This document shows positions 60,280-64,000 of a stretch of 64,000 nt of DNA, in pieces. The notes under the pieces were generated by a model that saw only the letters and a list, made by a program, of their open reading frames with translations, made no database searches and was not told the origin of the DNA. The position numbers were made by a program, and so were the translations under genes. The number at the start of each line of letters is the position of its first letter. The stretch's first letter is position 1. This stretch comes from Amorphochlora amoebiformis (lineage: Eukaryota > Cercozoa > Chlorarachniophyceae): assembly GCA_054601695.1 (NCBI GenBank), contig BAAHQB010000333.1:120548-184547 (forward strand). The letters run 5' to 3'.

Positions 60280-62880
60280 CTCCCCCTCGACGCGCCGCTC
60301 CTGCCAGCGTCGACCTCTGCTGCGCTCTTGGTTGGAGCCACATGCGCTTCCGTGTCCAGATATGCTTCCGCCAGCTTGAAGAGTGTAGCACCGCTCACAG
60401 CCTTGGTAAGCCCATCCGCTAACTGTTGATCTGTTGGTATATATTCCAACATATATATCCCACGTTGCAGGTGATCCCGACAGTAGTGGAAGTGCAGATC
60501 GACGGCCTTGGTTTTCTGAGACAAGATAGGATTCTCCGCGATCCGTATACACGCAGTGTTGTCCTCATAAACCATCGACGATCCCAACTTCACGTCCAAC
60601 TCTAAAAATAAGTTCCGCATCCATAGCAATTCGTCCAGCCCTTCCGACAAAGCGACGTACTCGGCAATGGCTGAGCTCTTCACAGCAATTGTCTGTTGCT
60701 TCGAACGCCAATGTATCAAATTTCCTCCGAAGATGATCAAACATCCACTTGTCGACCTTCTAGTATCCAGGCATCCAGCATGATCAGCGTCGACATACAT
60801 CTTCATATCAGTCCCAGCGTTCGTGAACCGAAGTCCGTAGTGCAGTGTACGCTTGATGTACCTCAGGGCGTACTCTACAGCCAGCATGTGACTTCGCTTC
60901 GGATCGTTCAGGTACCTTGACAGCTTTGATACCGTGTATGCTAAGTCCGGTCTTGTACATGTTGCTAAGTACGCAATCTTCCCAATAATGGAGCGATATT
61001 TTTCTTGGTCAACTCCAGGTCCTTCTTCGTCTTTGGTGAGCTTCACAGATGGTGCCATAGGCGTGGTGACTCCCTTGCAGTTTTGCATCTTGTACTCGAT
61101 CAGAATCCTCTTAGCGTAGGCTTCTTGTGACATTATCAGGTCCTTTCCAATCTTCGTCACCGATATTCCCAGAACAAAATCCAGCTCACCCATTTCTTTA
61201 ATCCCAAATCTAGCACGGAGGCCTTGCAGGAACGTATACCCATCCTTCTCTCGCGCTGCTGTACACACGACGTCGTCCACGTATACACATACGATGACGT
61301 CCCCTGATGATGCATGTAGACGCACGGGTCACTCCTGCACCTCCGATATCCTTTCGACTCCATATATTTGTCGAAGCATTTGTTCCAGTTCCTCCCAGCA
61401 GTCTTCAGCCCGTAGATGCTCTTCTGAAGGTCACATACGTATTTGCTTGGATCGTACTTATCCCTCATGCTCTGGTATCTCCATATAGACTTCGTCGTCC
61501 TTGGTCCGTGTAGGTACGCGTTGTTGATGTCCGCACTCAATACCTTTGTCCCTTCACTTGTGCAAGTGCCAGAATGGCCCTTAACTGGCGATCCTCAGTG
61601 TCGGGGCGTATCGATCATTAAAGCTCACCCCATACTGTGTATATCCCTTCGCCACCACGCGTGCCTTCTTGCGCCCAGGTTCACCATCCTTGTTCAGTTT
61701 CTGCTTGTAGAGAGTCCTAACACCAACAACCCTCATCTCAGGTCGTCGTGCGATGATCTTCCAGGTCCCGTTCTTCTCCAGTGCCTCTATCTCTTCATCG
61801 GTTGCCTTCACCCATGCAGGATGATGCCTCGCCTCCTCCCAGTTCTTGGGTTCGGTGCCGTCGCTTATACCGAACATGCAGTCCTCCATCGCCGCAGCCA
61901 CTTCAACGTTGCCCTTAGCGCTTGGGATCTCGCTGCCTCCTTGTCCGTCGTATACTGTGCGTTGCGTCCGAGTGCGTGTTGAACGCCTAGGTGCCGTTTC
62001 TTCTTCGTCGTCGTTGTCGTCGTCGTCGTCAGACTCCCCCATATCCGGTGCATTGTTCTTCTCCCCCTCTCCGTCGGCAGCCTTGTCGTCGGAGAAAGTC
62101 ATTTCAGGATATATATATGTATCATTCCGCTTCTCAGGAGATATATATATATCTTCTCGTCGAGCCTTGAAGTTGAATATGGTATCGTAGAACCTAACAT
62201 GCGCCTTGACATCCGCAATCGACAATCCAGCCACGACTCCCAGCTTCTCCATCTTCTTGATGATCCTACTTGGCGTATGTCCTAGTGCCAGGTGCCATTT
62301 CCATAAGGACCTCCACCTCGCCTTGTCGTCAAACCATGCGCCAAGGTTATCATCGTTTGCCACAGGGATGAGGAACAGCCTCTTCTTGGTCCCAGAAGTC
62401 CTGCAAATCTCATCTCCATCCTTCATAATCGAGATGTCGTCCTGCTCCCCCACGAACCTGAGTCGATATCCATCTTCACGTAGCCGCCGTTGAGCCACGT
62501 AGTTCGCCGCAGCTCCGGGGCAATATGCCACATTGGTCATCTTGAGTACTTTCCCATTCCTTAGTGGCACTTCAACGTCCCCAAAGCCCTTGGATTCCAT
62601 TCGGGTCTCGCCGTTGCCTAGCTTGAAAGCATGATTCTTCACCACCCTGAAAGTCTTGAAGTACCGCTTGTCCTTGAAACAGCTCCTCGTGCATCCACTG
62701 TCGAGCACCAGATATCCAGCAGTCGATCCGTCGCCCCAGTTGCCTGCTACCGCGCTCCAGTTGTAATCCGATTCGCTGCTATCCTCAAGTATCGCCGCAT
62801 CATCATCTTGTTCGTTGAGCAATGGACAATCCTTCTTCATGTGCCCCTTCTTGTTGCACTTGAAACAATTGCCCCTGAAC
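60246..62880 (-). pseudogene. Copia pol with integrase deleted and RT frameshifts
   Basis: Zinc knuckle CFKCNKKGHMKKDC (62867-62826); protease LDSGCTRSC; GAG-pre-integrase WHLALGHTPSRI; then ADVKAH joins VRFYDTIFNF in frame near 62200. The joined part is the normal tail after the integrase core, so the CxxC of the zinc finger and the whole DDE core are gone. RT follows (NWEEARHHPAWVKA; TWKI; RVVAKGYTQ), with frame changes near 61595, 61555 and 61325. The palm carries VYVDDVV. RNase H: DADHAG, RRSTSG, EYVALSEG, YEDNTACI. It ends inside the LTR. It could supply neither integration nor an intact RT as read. Confidence 0.88.
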
Positions 62881-63705
62881 TTCCTCGATGCTCCCTTGGC
62901 CTCTCAGACTTCGCGGTCATCAACTTGTCGATCCTAGTCTTCATCTTCGCAAGATCCTTCGCAGACATGTCCTTGAGATTCTTGGTCCCTTGATGCTCAT
63001 GGCCGGCCGCCACGATATCCTTTACCTTGGTCTCATAGTTGTTAGCCGCCTTCCTTGCTGCCACACTAGTGATCGCCGTTACCGCCGCTTGGTAGGTAGT
63101 AGGGTGCAGTGCAATATTCTCGAGTGTAGAGCCGTACTCGTCCTCCGGGAGAGCCATCATGAGCGCCACGATCCTGTCCTCGTCGTCCATGGTCTTGCCC
63201 AGCCCGGTGAGTGCATCCGCCGTCTCCTCGATCTCCGAAGCCAGCTTCCCGAAATCGCCGCTGTAATCGTCAAGCGTCTGACGATTCAACTTCTTCTGTA
63301 GCTTCATCCTCCTAAACAGTCGTGGACCCTCGATGCCAGCGCGCAGACGAGCCCAGAGGTACACTGGATCCTCCCTCCCGGTTGTAAGATGTTCATACTT
63401 ACTCCACCGTGAGCACCAATGTAGCATGCAGTAGCATCCTCAACTTTATATGCGCGTCCTCTTTCCATCGAGATTCGTTGCCCATTTCCCTCCTCCTTCA
63501 TCTCAACCACATGCTGTGGACGTAGAGCGTCAGGATTCTTCCAATCCATGATGGATCGTGCCCCAAGCTTCATGCAGTCCTCGAGCTGAAATGCCTTCAC
63601 CATCATAGAGACGCTCTTGGCGTACTTGGTCCAGTCGTCCTCCTTGGTAAGCTTCAGCTTGGCAGTCCACTTGAGTAGGGCAGTACGTGTCGCTTCGAAA
63701 CTCAT
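62837..63705 (-). pseudogene. Copia gag, frameshifted
   Basis: Begins MSFEATRTALLKWTAKL, a typical copia capsid start (gag N-terminus). The frame fails near 63400-63427, where ACYIGAHG in one frame continues as YLWARLRAG and FRRMKLQKKLNRQ in another. Capsid-type sequence follows (DRIVALMMALPEDEYGS). A second shift near 62880 separates it from the zinc knuckle. The shifts may be real decay or assembly indels; the near-identical LTRs make extensive decay since insertion unlikely. Confidence 0.8.
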
Positions 63706-63709
63706 AACC

Positions 63710-63943
63710 TGTCAGCGTAGCAGTGGTAGTTGTCCGATTGACTGTTGTCCGTTTGGATTATGGCAAATGATAATGACTAAATTCACAAGAAAATTCTCGC
63801 GTAGAAGGCCTTCCCTACCTAAGGTCTTCCCTCGGAAGATCTTCCCCTCGGATGACTATTGCTAATTCGCATGCGTAGATTACGAATATGACGGTAGTCT
63901 AGCGATCTGACGTCTAGTTAAGCTTGTAGGTCCGGTATACGTT

Positions 63944-63947
<4 letters not shown>
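63710..63947 (-). repeat. Copia 5' LTR
   Basis: 238 bp, 237 identical to the other LTR. On the element strand the gag ATG (63705) is only four bases after its end, so any tRNA primer-binding site must overlap the gag start codon (GGTTATGAGTTTC). Confidence 0.95.
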
Positions 63948-63978
<31 letters not shown>

Positions 63979-64000
63979 AGTATTATATGTACATGTTACA
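63948..64000. repeat. TA tract continuing past the copia element
   Basis: TA run followed by ATGTGAGTATTATATGTACATGTTACA. The pre-insertion side at 59940-59975 has a similar TTATATGTACATTTTACAGG, suggesting that the same kind of repeated intron DNA lies on both sides. Confidence 0.7.

Larger units (their letters stand above)
60042..63947 (-). mobile_element. Ty1/copia LTR retrotransposon lacking integrase core (3906 bp)
   Basis: Two 238-bp direct LTRs (60042-60279 and 63710-63947) differ at one base only (T at 60165, C at 63833), so insertion is recent. On the element strand the LTR begins TGTTAACG and ends CGCTGACA. A polypurine tract GAGGGGGAG lies next to the 3' LTR (60280-60288). Flanks are TA on both sides, so an even-length target duplication (for example ATAT) cannot be told from the microsatellite. 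Order gag, zinc knuckle, protease, GAG-pre-integrase, (gap), RT, RNase H defines copia. Compared with autonomous copia elements of about 5 kb it is short by about the size of the integrase core. It sits in the probable continuation of the helicase intron. Confidence 0.93.

Overview
This window is nuclear DNA of a eukaryote. Its genes are cut into many short exons by GT-AG introns, and its two retrotransposons are of eukaryotic type. No bacterial operon, tRNA, rRNA or CRISPR array was seen. Exons have balanced base composition, whereas introns and spacers are dominated by (TA)n runs, with TG/CA, polypyrimidine and polypurine tracts. A free-living or parasitic protist is likely. A perkinsid or chromerid-like alveolate or another SAR lineage would fit, but the sequence does not prove it. 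All gene models were built by hand from splice sites, reading phase and protein-family motifs. Each has a total length divisible by three and matching intron phases unless stated otherwise.

Layout. 1-2.5 kb: 3' part of a Ty3/gypsy-like pol gene, then GTGAC-rich tandem repeats. 3.0-4.2 kb (-): a compact gene with a signal peptide and a C-terminal KDEL. 4.3-11.2 kb (+): a tandem BTB/POZ gene, divergent from it across 94 bp. 11.2-16.4 kb: scattered exons on both strands, including the last three exons of a + gene. 17.2-23.5 kb (-): a kinase-like gene with an odd insert in its N-lobe and a TPR-like tail. 22.7-29.7 kb and 33.4-39.2 kb: two copies of a segmental duplication. Each copy carries the 5' part of the kinase gene (intact in the first copy, a pseudogene in the second), a small CxxC protein gene and a five-exon gene of unknown family. 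39.7-45.2 kb (-): an FtsJ/RrmJ 2'-O-methyltransferase gene. 45.8 to beyond 59.3 kb (+): a DEID-box RNA helicase gene with a probable mitochondrial presequence. 60.0-63.9 kb (-): a very young Ty1/copia element inserted in a TA tract, apparently inside a helicase intron, that has lost its integrase core.

The most striking pattern is in the introns. Almost every long intron is a TA microsatellite that also holds one to five truncated copies of the neighbouring exon edge, each keeping the splice site and each separated by TA runs. This recurs in at least five genes. Short introns (about 45-80 bp) in the same genes lack it. Some copies have become nonsense, and at least one looks more like the protein family than the copy next to it. 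This suggests that exon-edge amplification is an ongoing source of exon change here.

The genes do not form one obvious pathway. The methyltransferase and helicase genes stand head-to-head and both may act on organellar RNA. The retroelements and the dispersed LTR-like pieces sit in TA tracts.
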